Source of the DNA: XYA12-FULL-58-9 sp001798605
GTDB lineage: Bacteria > Myxococcota > XYA12-FULL-58-9
Assembly (NCBI GenBank): GCA_036736205.1
Contig: DAINMX010000205.1
Location: 1 to 12,398, forward strand
Reading direction: 5' to 3'
Length of the DNA: 12,398 nt
Shown: positions 1-5,823 of the stretch, piece by piece
Numbering within the stretch: position 1 is the first letter of the stretch
Layout: each line of letters opens with the position of its first letter
Notes under the pieces: model-generated
Database searches by the model: none
What the model was told of the DNA's origin: nothing
What the model saw: the letters and a program-made list of their open reading frames with translations, nothing else
Program-made: the position numbers and the translations under genes

Positions 1-2
1 TG

Positions 3-83
3 CAGATTCGCGCCGAACACGGCAAGCAGTCGACGGTAATGCTGCGTGCGATCCGGCATCATGCGGATCTCGCAGGCACATGA
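3..83 (+). CDS. possible 3' end of a truncated upstream gene
   Basis: A reading frame is open from the left edge and stops with TGA at 81-83. It encodes about 26 residues, including IRAEHGKQSTVMLRAIRHH. The composition looks protein-like, and the frame ends just before the candidate promoter of the next gene. It is too short to identify. Another frame also stays open here until about base 93, so the assignment is weak. Confidence 0.3.
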   Translation, partial: QIRAEHGKQSTVMLRAIRHHADLAGT

Positions 84-87
84 CGGT

Positions 88-116
88 TTGACCACGCCAC
101 ATATGGCGTGTAGGTT
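88..116 (+). promoter_or_regulatory. candidate sigma70-type promoter with operator dyad in the spacer
   Basis: A TTGACC -35-like hexamer (88-93) and a weak TAGGTT -10-like hexamer (111-116) are separated by 17 bases. The spacer is almost entirely a perfect inverted repeat, CACGCCA-cata-TGGCGTG (93-110). A dyad centred between the -35 and -10 boxes is a usual place for a dimeric regulator to act. It lies about 65 bases upstream of the start of the secreted-protein gene at 182. It could instead be the termination hairpin of the upstream frame, but no T-tract follows. Confidence 0.4.
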
Positions 117-181
117 CTGCGCGCCTGCCTGACACGAGTCACGGCAGATGGGGACTCAAATCTCAACACATGAGGACAACG

Positions 182-1120
182 ATGTTGGTCACCAACGCCA
201 GGCACATTGCCATCCAAGCCGCGATTTCATTCCTGTGCATATCAACTGCCCTCGCGCCAGCCGCATCGGCACAACCGCGCGCAAGAAAGCAGCAAGTGTC
301 CGCTGCCACAGCGCCCTCTGCCGGCGCGGACACGTCATGGCACACAGAGTTGCGACGCTGCGAGGGCTGGATTGTCGCCGGTGCAACCTACGAGGTCGCT
401 GCCACCAAGGCTGATGGGCAACCGTGGGACAGCGGTGGAAACCCACCGGACGTCGTCGTTGTTGTGCAGGAGCGCGAGAAGGCACCCGCGTGGCGGATCG
501 ATCTGCCGAAGGTGCAGGATAAGTTGACAGGAGAAACAACTGCAACGAAACCCACACCGCTCCCCGGACCCATGGCGCCACTAACGGACGGCAACGAGGA
601 CAACGGGCCAGTGATCGCAACAGCAATTGTCTCGGACGCAGACGCCCTCTCGCCGGATCTGATTGGTGTTGTGCCGCTCCGACTGAAATTGAAGGGGTCA
701 CCCGTCGGGCAGGGTTCCCTCGTTGGGGCCGCTGGCCAGGTGACGGCACTTCAGGTGTTCGTTGGGCTCCGAGACTTGAGCCAATGTCCTCCGGACGTGG
801 CGGCCAAGTACGATCCCATCATGGGCGCTGCTAGGTGCGAATCGGGTACCATTGCGGCAAAGGTGTGGCTCAGGGCAATTTTCACGGCAATGAAGGCCAC
901 TTATGCCGAGAAGGAGAAATACCCAACGACGCTCCAAGAGGCAGGGATCGAACCGGTGGAAGGAGCAAAATACGTTTTCACCATAAAACTGACACCCTCA
1001 GGATTCGTCGCCACCGCCATGGGTGACCCGGACGGAGATGGCCAACCCGACGTGTGGACCATCGACGAAACCAATAATCTCAAAAACACCACGGTAGATT
1101 GCACACCGTCGGCAAAATGA
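182..1120 (+). CDS. secreted protein with type IV pilin-like C-terminal module
   Basis: The protein has 312 residues and no function I recognise. I chose ATG 182 because GAGGA (172-176) sits five bases upstream; an in-frame ATG at 170 would add four residues. Residues 1-30 form a Sec-type signal peptide ending in ALAPAASA, so it is probably periplasmic or exported. The middle (about 35-215) is unfamiliar. Residues 219-307 resemble the globular part of delta-proteobacterial type IV pilins: AAKVWLRAIFTAMKATYAEK, a YVF strand, GDPDGDGQPDVWTID, and bracketing cysteines C219 and about C307. The usual N-terminal prepilin motif (GFTLIE) and long hydrophobic helix are absent. It is therefore not a canonical pilin but a soluble protein that has borrowed or kept a pilin-like head. 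It appears monocistronic and ends directly at the CGTGAC repeat region. The signal peptide is seen; the pilin relationship is from family memory. Confidence 0.75.
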   Translation: MLVTNARHIAIQAAISFLCISTALAPAASAQPRARKQQVSAATAPSAGADTSWHTELRRCEGWIVAGATYEVAATKADGQPWDSGGNPPDVVVVVQEREKAPAWRIDLPKVQDKLTGETTATKPTPLPGPMAPLTDGNEDNGPVIATAIVSDADALSPDLIGVVPLRLKLKGSPVGQGSLVGAAGQVTALQVFVGLRDLSQCPPDVAAKYDPIMGAARCESGTIAAKVWLRAIFTAMKATYAEKEKYPTTLQEAGIEPVEGAKYVFTIKLTPSGFVATAMGDPDGDGQPDVWTIDETNNLKNTTVDCTPSAK

Positions 1121-1400
1121 CGTGACGATCACGCCCACGCCCAAGGTGTGACAAGACGTGACACCCGAGTAGTCGAGCGTGACGAAAACGTCGTGTTGCT
1201 CGCTGCCTGGCGTGACAGACACTCCCACCCCCGTTGCAGCCTTGATGTGGGGCCAGTAAATCCCCAATAATCACAGGTGAGTGCGGTGGGTGTGCGTCAC
1301 GCAACGGAAAGCTGCGGCACCCGATCGCGTACGGTCCTCACGTGACACGGTATCCACGCCGGCCAGACATCGCGGCAGGTCTTTCGACATCAAACGTGAC
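1121..1400 (+). repeat. CGTGAC hexamer array in a gene-free stretch
   Basis: CGTGAC occurs in direct orientation at 1121, 1157, 1178, 1211, 1341 and 1395. There is one inverted copy (GTCACG, 1296-1301) and a near copy TGTGAC at 1147. About 0.1 copies of a given hexamer are expected in 280 bases. The array fills the gap between the convergent ends of the secreted-protein gene and the serine recombinase gene, and I see no coding frame in it. It may hold recombinase or other protein binding sites, or mark the left boundary of the mobile element. Spacing is irregular, unlike plasmid iterons. Confidence 0.5.
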
Positions 1401-1420
1401 AACCCGGCGGTCGCGCCTGT

Positions 1421-2178
1421 TCACACAGCCTGGATTGGTTGCTTTGCCTGCTCCAAATGACGCCGAAGGGTTCGCACCGGCACCTTGAGTGCCATGGCAA
1501 TTCGGCGCCACGGATTGCCTTCCGCGCGCAGCTCGCGTGCACGTGCGATGTGTGCGGCGGTGATCTCTCGACTGGGTCTGCCAACTCGTTTTCCCGCACG
1601 TTGTGCACGTTGCATGCCGGCCACCGTGCGCTCGCGCAGGCGTTCACGCTCCTGTTGTGCGACCCAACCGAAGATTGCCACTAGCAACTCGCGCACGGGC
1701 CCGACGGTGTCCAACCAGGGCTCACGAACGGACACAATCCGCACGCCCAACNNNNNNNNNNNNNNNNNNNNNNNNNNNNNNNNNNNNNNNNNNNNNNNNN
1801 NNNNNNNNNNNNNNNNNNNNNNNNNNNNNNNNNNNNNNNNNNNNNNNNNNNGGGCCCGACGGTGTCCAACCAGGGCTCACGAACGGACACAATCCGCACG
1901 CCCAACCGATCCAACTCAAGTACGGTGTTGACTGCGCCGACCATCGACCGGTGCAGACGGTCGATGGCCCACACGATTATGGTCGAGTGCTTCCCTGCGC
2001 GAATTGATGTCATCATCTGTGACAGCACCGCACGGTCCTTTGCCGCGCTTTCCGTTTCTTCATAGACCGTGACGTCGGTGAAGCCACGCGCGGCGGCCAG
2101 ACGTTCGAGATCTGCGCGCTGGTTTTCAACGGTCTGCTCATCCGTGGACACGCGCAAGTAGAGTGCAGCAGTCATCAT
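1421..2178 (-). CDS. small serine recombinase (resolvase/invertase type), interrupted only by an assembly gap
   Basis: This is a site-specific serine recombinase that cuts and rejoins DNA through a phosphoserine link. Joining 2178-1907 to 1751-1421, so dropping the N run and one of two identical 55-bp flanks, gives 201 codons without a frame break: a 200-residue protein of normal family length. The N-terminal catalytic domain has YLRVSTDEQTVENQ with nucleophile S11 and R9, and IIVWAIDRLHRS with D73, R74 and R77. These match the resolvase active site. The long E-helix region leads to a C-terminal helix-turn-helix (about 148-190: GRPSREITAAHIARAREL, then IAMALKVPVRTLRRHL). The start at 2178 overlaps the integrase TGA by one base (TGATG). 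ATG 2175 also fits, with AAGGA (2186-2182) six bases upstream. It is probably translated from the integrase transcript and serves resolution or mobility of the same element. Confidence 0.88.
1697..1906. other. false scaffold gap: 55-bp duplicate, 100 N, 55-bp duplicate
   Basis: Bases 1752-1851 are exactly 100 N. The 55 bases left of it (1697-1751) are identical to the 55 bases right of it (1852-1906). Two contigs therefore overlap by 55 bases and were scaffolded with a default gap. A 55-base overlap matches a common assembler k-mer. Removing 155 bases restores the recombinase reading frame, so the gap is almost certainly not real. Confidence 0.93.
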
Positions 2179-3803
2179 CAATCCTTCTTTCTTCTCCGTG
2201 CTGAAATGAACGCGCGCAGATCGGCCGGAGTTACGCGAATCGCGTTGCTCAGTCGGACGTGCGCAAGCTCGCCACGCTCGCACAATGAGTAGACGGTGGC
2301 CGTGCAGACACGGAGGAGTGACGCCACTTCGCGAACCGTCAACAGGTGGTCGGTGCCACCCGCGGCAACGCGAGCGTGGCCACGGTTTCGGGTAACAACC
2401 GGGTAACATGAAACCTGAAAAGGGGGGTGTTTTGGTGCTCCCCGGTGCTGTTGGCTGATCGGGGCTTTGCCTTTAGTTGCGGCTAGTTGCCTCTGAGTGC
2501 GACTCGGTGCTGCTCCATTGGGAGGCGCTTCTAAGCCGGGGGCAACAGGTTCGAATCCTGTCGGGCGCGCCAACGATTCCCTTTGGAAAGCCAAGACGTT
2601 GCGAGCGCAGCCTGTCGGGTCTTCGGCCCGGGTTTCGCTCTCGGGTGACGCCAGGGTGACGTTCGGTGACGAAACCGCCCCGCTGCAGGCCTCGATCGCC
2701 ACGGCTTCGATCGCCACGGCTTCGGGCTCGACCTCGGGCCTGGCTTCGGGCTCGGCCGGAGCTCCGCCCCATGCCGTGCTCATCGCTGCGCGCAGGTCCT
2801 CGGCGAGAAGGTGGCCGTAGGTGCCGGTCGTGGTCGTGACGCTCGCATGGCGCAAGATCCGTTGCACTCGGTGCGCATCAACTCCGGCGCGCAAAAGGAC
2901 CGTTGCCGCCGAGTGACGCAGGTCATGGAAGCGCAACGGCCGCGGCACGGCGTGAACCCACAATCGCATCCCGCAGGTCTCGCAATCGCGTGTCGCCTTG
3001 TCCGGGTGACGCCACGTGTGCGCTGGCCGCCGCTGGTGTTTGCACCCCCGGCAAACGTGGTCGTAGCCTTCGACTATCCCAGCGCGCCCCAAAGCGAAGC
3101 GCAAGGCCTTCTCTGGGTCGGAGTCAGGGCCACGCATGGACCCATCGGCTGCGGGGAACAGGTACTGGCCCGGCGTGCGTAATCCTGCCGTGACGTAGGC
3201 AACGAGCGGCGGGGGGATGGGCAATACGTCGGCGTGCTTCCCCTTCGTTGTGTCGTTGTCGTAGGAGGCGCGGATCGTCACCAGACCACTTGCAAGATCC
3301 ACGTCCGTCTTGCGCAATCCGGCGGCCTCACCCTTGCGCAGCCCAAGATAGGCACCGGCGGCCATGAACCCGCGCCAGTCCGGCGAGACGTGGGCGAGCA
3401 TGATCGGCACTTCCTCGGCCGAGAGGGTCTGATAGGCGCGTCTGGGCACCTTGCGGGGCTCGGTGTCGGCGGCCGGGTTATCGCCCATCCACATCCCGGC
3501 CTTGCGCGTTCGGTTGAAAGCCGTGCGGAGATAGGCGCGAACGTGGTTGATGGTACTGGGGCCAAGGCCAGCCTCTCGACTCAGGGAGCGGAAAAGCACT
3601 TCCAGCTTGCCGGTTGTGGCCACGGGCAACGGCAGGGTGCCGGCTGTCGTTTCGATCACGTGGCGACGCAACGTTGCGCCTGCGCGAGCAACCGAGGGTT
3701 TGGGACAATGGTTCTTGAGCCACCACGTGGCGAGCTCGGCGAGCGTCATGGTGGATTGCTCAGGGAGGGGCTCGAGCCCCCGCCGTTGTCGCGAGTCTGA
3801 CAT
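2178..3803 (-). CDS. int: tyrosine integrase fused to an excisionase-like HTH domain, with att site inside the gene
   Basis: The protein has 541 residues from ATG 3803; a TTG at 3809 would add two, and no clear ribosome site is visible. In order: an N-terminal SAM-like core-binding domain (about 20-110); a catalytic domain (about 125-335) with R156 in LGLRKGEA, K about 187-189, H293 and R296 in FHDLRHS, H319 in ILRHAS and nucleophile Y329 in TGTYGHL. A zinc-ribbon insertion lies inside the catalytic domain (C251, C254, C274, C277). An Ala/Glu/Pro linker contains a 15-bp tandem duplication (2692-2721). A segment is translated antisense to a tRNA 3' half (about 411-426, TGFEPVAPGLE). The C-terminal AlpA/excisionase-type helix-turn-helix is at about 487-533 (LLTVREVASLLRV, TVYSLCERGELAHVRL). 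The normal integrase fold ends near residue 345, so the HTH is an extra domain. It should catalyse integration and excision of this element, with the tRNA-like core as crossover region. Confidence 0.88.
   Translation of the reverse strand: MSDSRQRRGLEPLPEQSTMTLAELATWWLKNHCPKPSVARAGATLRRHVIETTAGTLPLPVATTGKLEVLFRSLSREAGLGPSTINHVRAYLRTAFNRTRKAGMWMGDNPAADTEPRKVPRRAYQTLSAEEVPIMLAHVSPDWRGFMAAGAYLGLRKGEAAGLRKTDVDLASGLVTIRASYDNDTTKGKHADVLPIPPPLVAYVTAGLRTPGQYLFPAADGSMRGPDSDPEKALRFALGRAGIVEGYDHVCRGCKHQRRPAHTWRHPDKATRDCETCGMRLWVHAVPRPLRFHDLRHSAATVLLRAGVDAHRVQRILRHASVTTTTGTYGHLLAEDLRAAMSTAWGGAPAEPEARPEVEPEAVAIEAVAIEACSGAVSSPNVTLASPESETRAEDPTGCARNVLAFQRESLARPTGFEPVAPGLEAPPNGAAPSRTQRQLAATKGKAPISQQHRGAPKHPPFQVSCYPVVTRNRGHARVAAGGTDHLLTVREVASLLRVCTATVYSLCERGELAHVRLSNAIRVTPADLRAFISARRRKKD
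2389..2407 (+). promoter_or_regulatory. candidate left-arm (P) recombinase sites: two CGGGTAAC repeats 11 bp apart
   Basis: CGGGTAAC occurs at 2389-2396 and 2400-2407, one helical turn apart, left of the tRNA-derived core. The same GGGTRAC motif recurs right of the core and in the homologous arm at 5130. The spacing and two-sided placement are typical of arm-type integrase or excisionase sites. The sites lie within the integrase coding region, just upstream of the HTH segment. No binding data support this. Confidence 0.5.
2528..2572 (+). other. att core: 3' half of a tRNA-Arg(TCT) sequence inside the integrase gene
   Basis: The segment follows tRNA geometry from the anticodon loop to the CCA end. 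Loop CTTCTAA (anticodon TCT at 2530-2532) is followed by stem gccgg, a five-base variable loop, T-arm acagg-ttcgaat-cctgt, acceptor strand cgggcgc, discriminator g and CCA (2570-2572). The 5' half is missing: no gcgcccg acceptor or matching anticodon stem lies upstream. It is therefore not a functional tRNA gene. It is the identity block by which an integrated element rebuilds its target tRNA. Assignment to the Arg(TCT) isoacceptor rests on the loop and on memory of tRNAs ending in CGGGCGCGCCA. Confidence 0.75.
2642..2672 (+). promoter_or_regulatory. candidate right-arm (P') sites: three GGTGACG repeats, 10-11 bp apart
   Basis: GGTGACG occurs at 2644-2650, 2655-2661 and 2665-2671, with spacings of 11 and 10 bases. 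This is the opposite side of the tRNA-derived core from the CGGGTAAC pair, and the orientation is the same. Together they give the arm-core-arm layout of a tyrosine-recombinase attP site. One further CGGGTGACG is at 3003-3011 in the integrase coding region and may be chance. Confidence 0.5.
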
Positions 3804-3837
3804 TGCCAACGCGACGGACAGGGGTTACGCTTGGGGT

Positions 3838-4254
3838 ATGGATTCTGAGACAAAAATCGCGTTCTCGACGGTGGAGAGTAGGTTTGATCAGGTTGAGACT
3901 TTGCTTGTGGGGCTCACCGAGGGGCAAGTACGCACAAATGCCACAATGGGTACGCTCACCGACCGTGTGGATAAGCTCACCGAACAAGTGACCCGAACGG
4001 CCACGATCGTCAACGCGCTGGCCGAGGGGCAGGACGTTCTGCGTGACGGGCTCCTGCAGCTCACCGAACAAGTGACCCGCACGGCCACGATCGTCAACGC
4101 GCTGGCCGAGGGGCAGATGAAACTCGGAGAACGTGTCGACGGCTTCACTGCGGCTGTGCTACGCGGCTTCACTGAGGGCGCGGGGCGCGACCTGGCAAAC
4201 GAGAGGCGCGTTGATGCCCTCGAAGCGCGCATGACCAAGCTCGAGCAGCAGTAG
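3838..4254 (+). CDS. small coiled-coil protein with duplicated four-heptad segment
   Basis: The protein has 138 residues and no recognised family. I placed the start at MDSETKIAFSTVESRFDQVE (ATG 3838), because the extension upstream runs antisense through the integrase and looks non-protein-like. Most of the protein should form a long parallel coiled coil: repeated LTDRVDKLTEQV, IVNALAEGQ and VDALEARMTKLEQQ. A 19-residue unit, LTEQVTRTATIVNALAEGQ, occurs twice with a 28-residue period, exactly four heptads, so the duplication keeps the coil in register. No membrane segment or signal peptide is seen. It is divergent from the integrase with only 34 bases between start codons. The pair must share a tiny regulatory region or be partly leaderless. 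Similar tail-fibre-like or partition-accessory coiled coils occur on mobile elements, but no function can be assigned. Confidence 0.7.
   Translation: MDSETKIAFSTVESRFDQVETLLVGLTEGQVRTNATMGTLTDRVDKLTEQVTRTATIVNALAEGQDVLRDGLLQLTEQVTRTATIVNALAEGQMKLGERVDGFTAAVLRGFTEGAGRDLANERRVDALEARMTKLEQQ
3974..4116 (+). repeat. 59-bp direct repeat, 84-bp period, in the coiled-coil gene
   Basis: Bases 3974-4032 and 4058-4116 are identical except for one base (acccgaacgg versus acccgcacgg). Such near identity indicates a recent duplication. The 84-bp period equals 28 codons, so reading frame and heptad register are kept. Confidence 0.95.
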
Positions 4255-4268
4255 CCGTCACTCAAATT

Positions 4269-4293
4269 CCGCTTGTGCGGCGATTTTTCGTTT
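4269..4293 (+). terminator. weak intrinsic terminator after the coiled-coil gene
   Basis: The short hairpin ccgc-ttgt-gcgg (4269-4280) begins 15 bases after the stop codon and is followed by a T-rich run (ATTTTTCGTTTT). The stem is only four base pairs, so efficiency would be modest. Confidence 0.4.
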
Positions 4294-4334
4294 TAGCTGG
4301 GCGTCTGGAGGACAAACAGTCTTGCCCTTACCAG

Positions 4335-4451
4335 ATGCCCCCCAACCCAAATTCCGCACCTGAGAACAGCACGGGAACAGCGTGCAAGGCACCGGGCAGG
4401 CCTTTTTTGACGGTGGCGAGCCGTTTCCAGTGGTGTTGGGTGCCAACGTGA
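4335..4451 (+). pseudogene. decayed partial copy of the DUF5681-type gene start
   Basis: A 38-codon frame contains PENSTGTACKAPGRPF. At DNA level 4361-4404 matches 4790-4833 of the intact gene about 360 bases downstream: the first 21 bases are identical and only five differences follow in the next 23. Homology then stops abruptly and the frame ends at 4449-4451. No ribosome site is visible. It is best read as a remnant of a related gene, left by duplication or by replacement of a neighbouring copy. It sits in the otherwise gene-free stretch 4255-4736. Confidence 0.6.
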
Positions 4452-4465
4452 TAAATGTATCACGT
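4446..4465. promoter_or_regulatory. 8-bp perfect inverted repeat, operator-like
   Basis: ACGTGATA and TATCACGT are separated by four bases (aatg). The arms are AT-containing and no T-tract follows, so a protein-binding dyad is more likely than a terminator. It overlaps the stop codon of the remnant frame. No adjacent promoter is evident, so its target is unknown. Confidence 0.4.
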
Positions 4466-4698
4466 GGCGAGCAAAGCCCGCCCCAAAACCCGTTCCCAGG
4501 GGGCGACTTTGCGATTTAACGCACGGTACAGCGAGCTAACGCCCCACCTCCGGACACATCACCTATCCGCCACGAAAACGCAGCCACGGGGCACCCGTGC
4601 GCAAGGCTGGCCTGTTTCGTTGACGTCCGGCTTGGCGAAAGCACCGCAGTAGGCTCTATGGAGAACACTAAGTATATTCCATGATGCGGCCTCAGATA

Positions 4699-4735
4699 TT
4701 GGGCTTTGGCTCCAGTTGGTGTATATTGAGAATAT
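4699..4735 (+). promoter_or_regulatory. candidate promoter and small dyad upstream of the DUF5681-type gene
   Basis: TTGGGC (4699-4704) and TATATT (4722-4727) have a 17-base spacer. The -10 region overlaps an inverted repeat ATATT-gag-AATAT (4723-4735), only one base before the ATG. Transcription would begin almost at the start codon, giving a near-leaderless message. GTATATT also occurs 49 bases upstream (4672-4678). The sequence here is AT-richer than its surroundings. Confidence 0.4.
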
Positions 4736-4736
4736 C

Positions 4737-5081
4737 ATGAGGAAGAACAGCACGAAAACAGCAAAGAAGAAGGTGAAGAAACGGCGCGCTGAGAACAGCA
4801 CGGGAACAGCACGCAAGCCACCGGGCCGGCCGTTCAAGCCCGGCCAGAGCGGCAACACCGGCGGCCGTCCCAAGGCACTGGCCGAGGTCCACGACGCGGC
4901 GCGCGATCACACCATGGCGGCAATAGATGTGCTCGTCAAATGCATGGCGGACAAGAACCCTTATGTGCGCATTGCGGCGGCCAACGCCATACTTGACCGC
5001 GGATGGGGAAAGGCGACTCAGGCGATAGAGAGCAATGAGGCTGCCCTTACTCATGAGCAATGGCTTGAGGTGCTGAAATAG
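4737..5081 (+). CDS. DUF5681-type phage-associated protein (terminase small subunit-like?)
   Basis: The protein has 114 residues from ATG 4737; a TTG at 4716 would add seven, but the ATG is more credible. The N-terminus is Lys/Arg-rich and repeated (KNSTKTAKKKVKKRRAENST). It leads into GRPFKPGQSGNTGGRPKALAEV, the signature of DUF5681-like proteins common in prophages, and then a helical region ending LLDRGWGK-type (ANAILDRGWGKATQA). Proteins with this order are often annotated as hypothetical phage proteins or likened to terminase small subunits, suggesting DNA binding. The terminase reading is not proven, and no large terminase or capsid gene is in the window. It is preceded by a candidate promoter and followed, 48 bases after the stop, by the second att-arm copy. 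A decayed copy of its start lies at 4335-4451. Confidence 0.72.
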   Translation: MRKNSTKTAKKKVKKRRAENSTGTARKPPGRPFKPGQSGNTGGRPKALAEVHDAARDHTMAAIDVLVKCMADKNPYVRIAAANAILDRGWGKATQAIESNEAALTHEQWLEVLK

Positions 5082-5129
5082 CCCCTCGCGAAGGCACCAC
5101 CGTCGACGCAGCGCAAGCTACCCACAAAT

Positions 5130-5254
5130 CGGGTGACGCCAGGGTGACGCGCCACGGGAGATCCAGGGTGTTTGGGTGCCACCTGAGGTGTTGGAGTGAT
5201 CGCGGGTTGGTGAGTCAATACGGGTAGTTGTGCCTCAGTGCCAGTCGGTGCTGC
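5130..5254 (+). repeat. second, diverged copy of the left att arm
   Basis: Aligned without gaps at a constant offset of 2741 bases, this stretch matches 2389-2513 at about 63% by hand count. Conserved landmarks keep exact spacing: the 11-bp-spaced CGGGTGAC/AGGGTGAC pair (5130-5148), gggtgttt (5166), tgatcg (5197), tagttg (5225) and tcggtgctgc (5245). The antisense translation also matches (AAP, QL, APKHP and PVVTR/PGVTR positions). Similarity ends just before where the tRNA-like core would begin, and no tRNA sequence follows here. It may be an old end of a related element. Confidence 0.7.
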
Positions 5255-5279
5255 AACACATGTCTCGGGGGGCGCTGGG

Positions 5280-5783
5280 GCATTGTCAATCGGGTTGTGG
5301 TCGGAAATGAGCAAGGTCGGGATTGCGGGCTCGGATGTGGAAGGTGGACCCAGCCAGGGGACACCCGCGAGTCGCGGCAACTCCATGGCGCTCTATGCGA
5401 ACCACACGGCCTTGTCAGTGTACCAAAGCAGCGTTGTAGGCGGCGCAGCGACCTTGCCCTGTGGCAGCGGAATTCAGCTACTATGACTGGACTACGACCA
5501 CGGACGGCCAAACCGACTGCGATGCCTTCATGACGGGAACGACGAACACAACCATTGTACGAGCACCTTCTTGCGCCGGGCTTCTGAGGTCATCGGCGAT
5601 GGGATAGGCAACGACAACGGGTTGTGCGAGTCCAACGAAACCTGCATTTACCATCCGAACTATGGGCACTACGCTGGCGACGGCACCCTTGTCAGCACCT
5701 CCGGCGCATGCGCTAATAACATCGGCACAGGTGGACTCGTTGAGAACGTCAGACTGCTCGCCTATTCAAGCAACGGCCGCTGA
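5280..5783 (+). pseudogene. frameshifted 3' remnant of a secreted-protein gene
   Basis: Three protein-like stretches follow one another in alternating frames. The first ends SMALYANHTALSVYQSSVV before a TGA at 5484-5486. The second runs from about 5467 with EFSYYDWTTTTDGQTDCDAF to TIVRAPSC. The third, back in the first frame, runs from about 5571 with GDGIGNDNGLCESNETCIYH to LLAYSSNGR and stops at 5781-5783. The Gly/Asn/Cys-rich tail resembles C-termini of exported proteins in delta-proteobacteria and Leptospira, though I cannot name the family. No start or signal peptide remains, because the left side runs into the att-arm copy. The two compensating shifts could be sequencing errors, but the missing 5' end argues for a true remnant. 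Its orientation converges on the kelch lipoprotein gene. Confidence 0.55.
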
Positions 5784-5823
5784 CGCCGCGGTGTTGAACG
5801 GTGTCTAGTTCATTCGAGCCGTC

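Noticed and set aside
1681..2178. Truncated or frameshifted recombinase pseudogene
   Set aside because: The break comes entirely from 100 N plus a duplicated 55-base contig end; the collapsed sequence is one full-length gene.
2528..2572. A functional tRNA-Arg gene
   Set aside because: Only the 3' half from the anticodon loop is present; the D-arm, 5' acceptor strand and 5' anticodon stem are missing.
2473..2772. Separate small protein with PDRIRTCCPRLRSA
   Set aside because: This is the familiar antisense translation of a tRNA 3' end and overlaps the integrase frame.
3767..3780. Palindrome GGGGCTCGAGCCCC as a regulatory site
   Set aside because: It lies within the integrase coding region near its start and codes GLEP-type residues; GC-rich palindromes of this length can arise by chance, and no second site supports it.
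4737..5081. Confident terminase small subunit
   Set aside because: The DUF5681-like signature is clear, but no large terminase or structural phage gene is present, so the function is left open.
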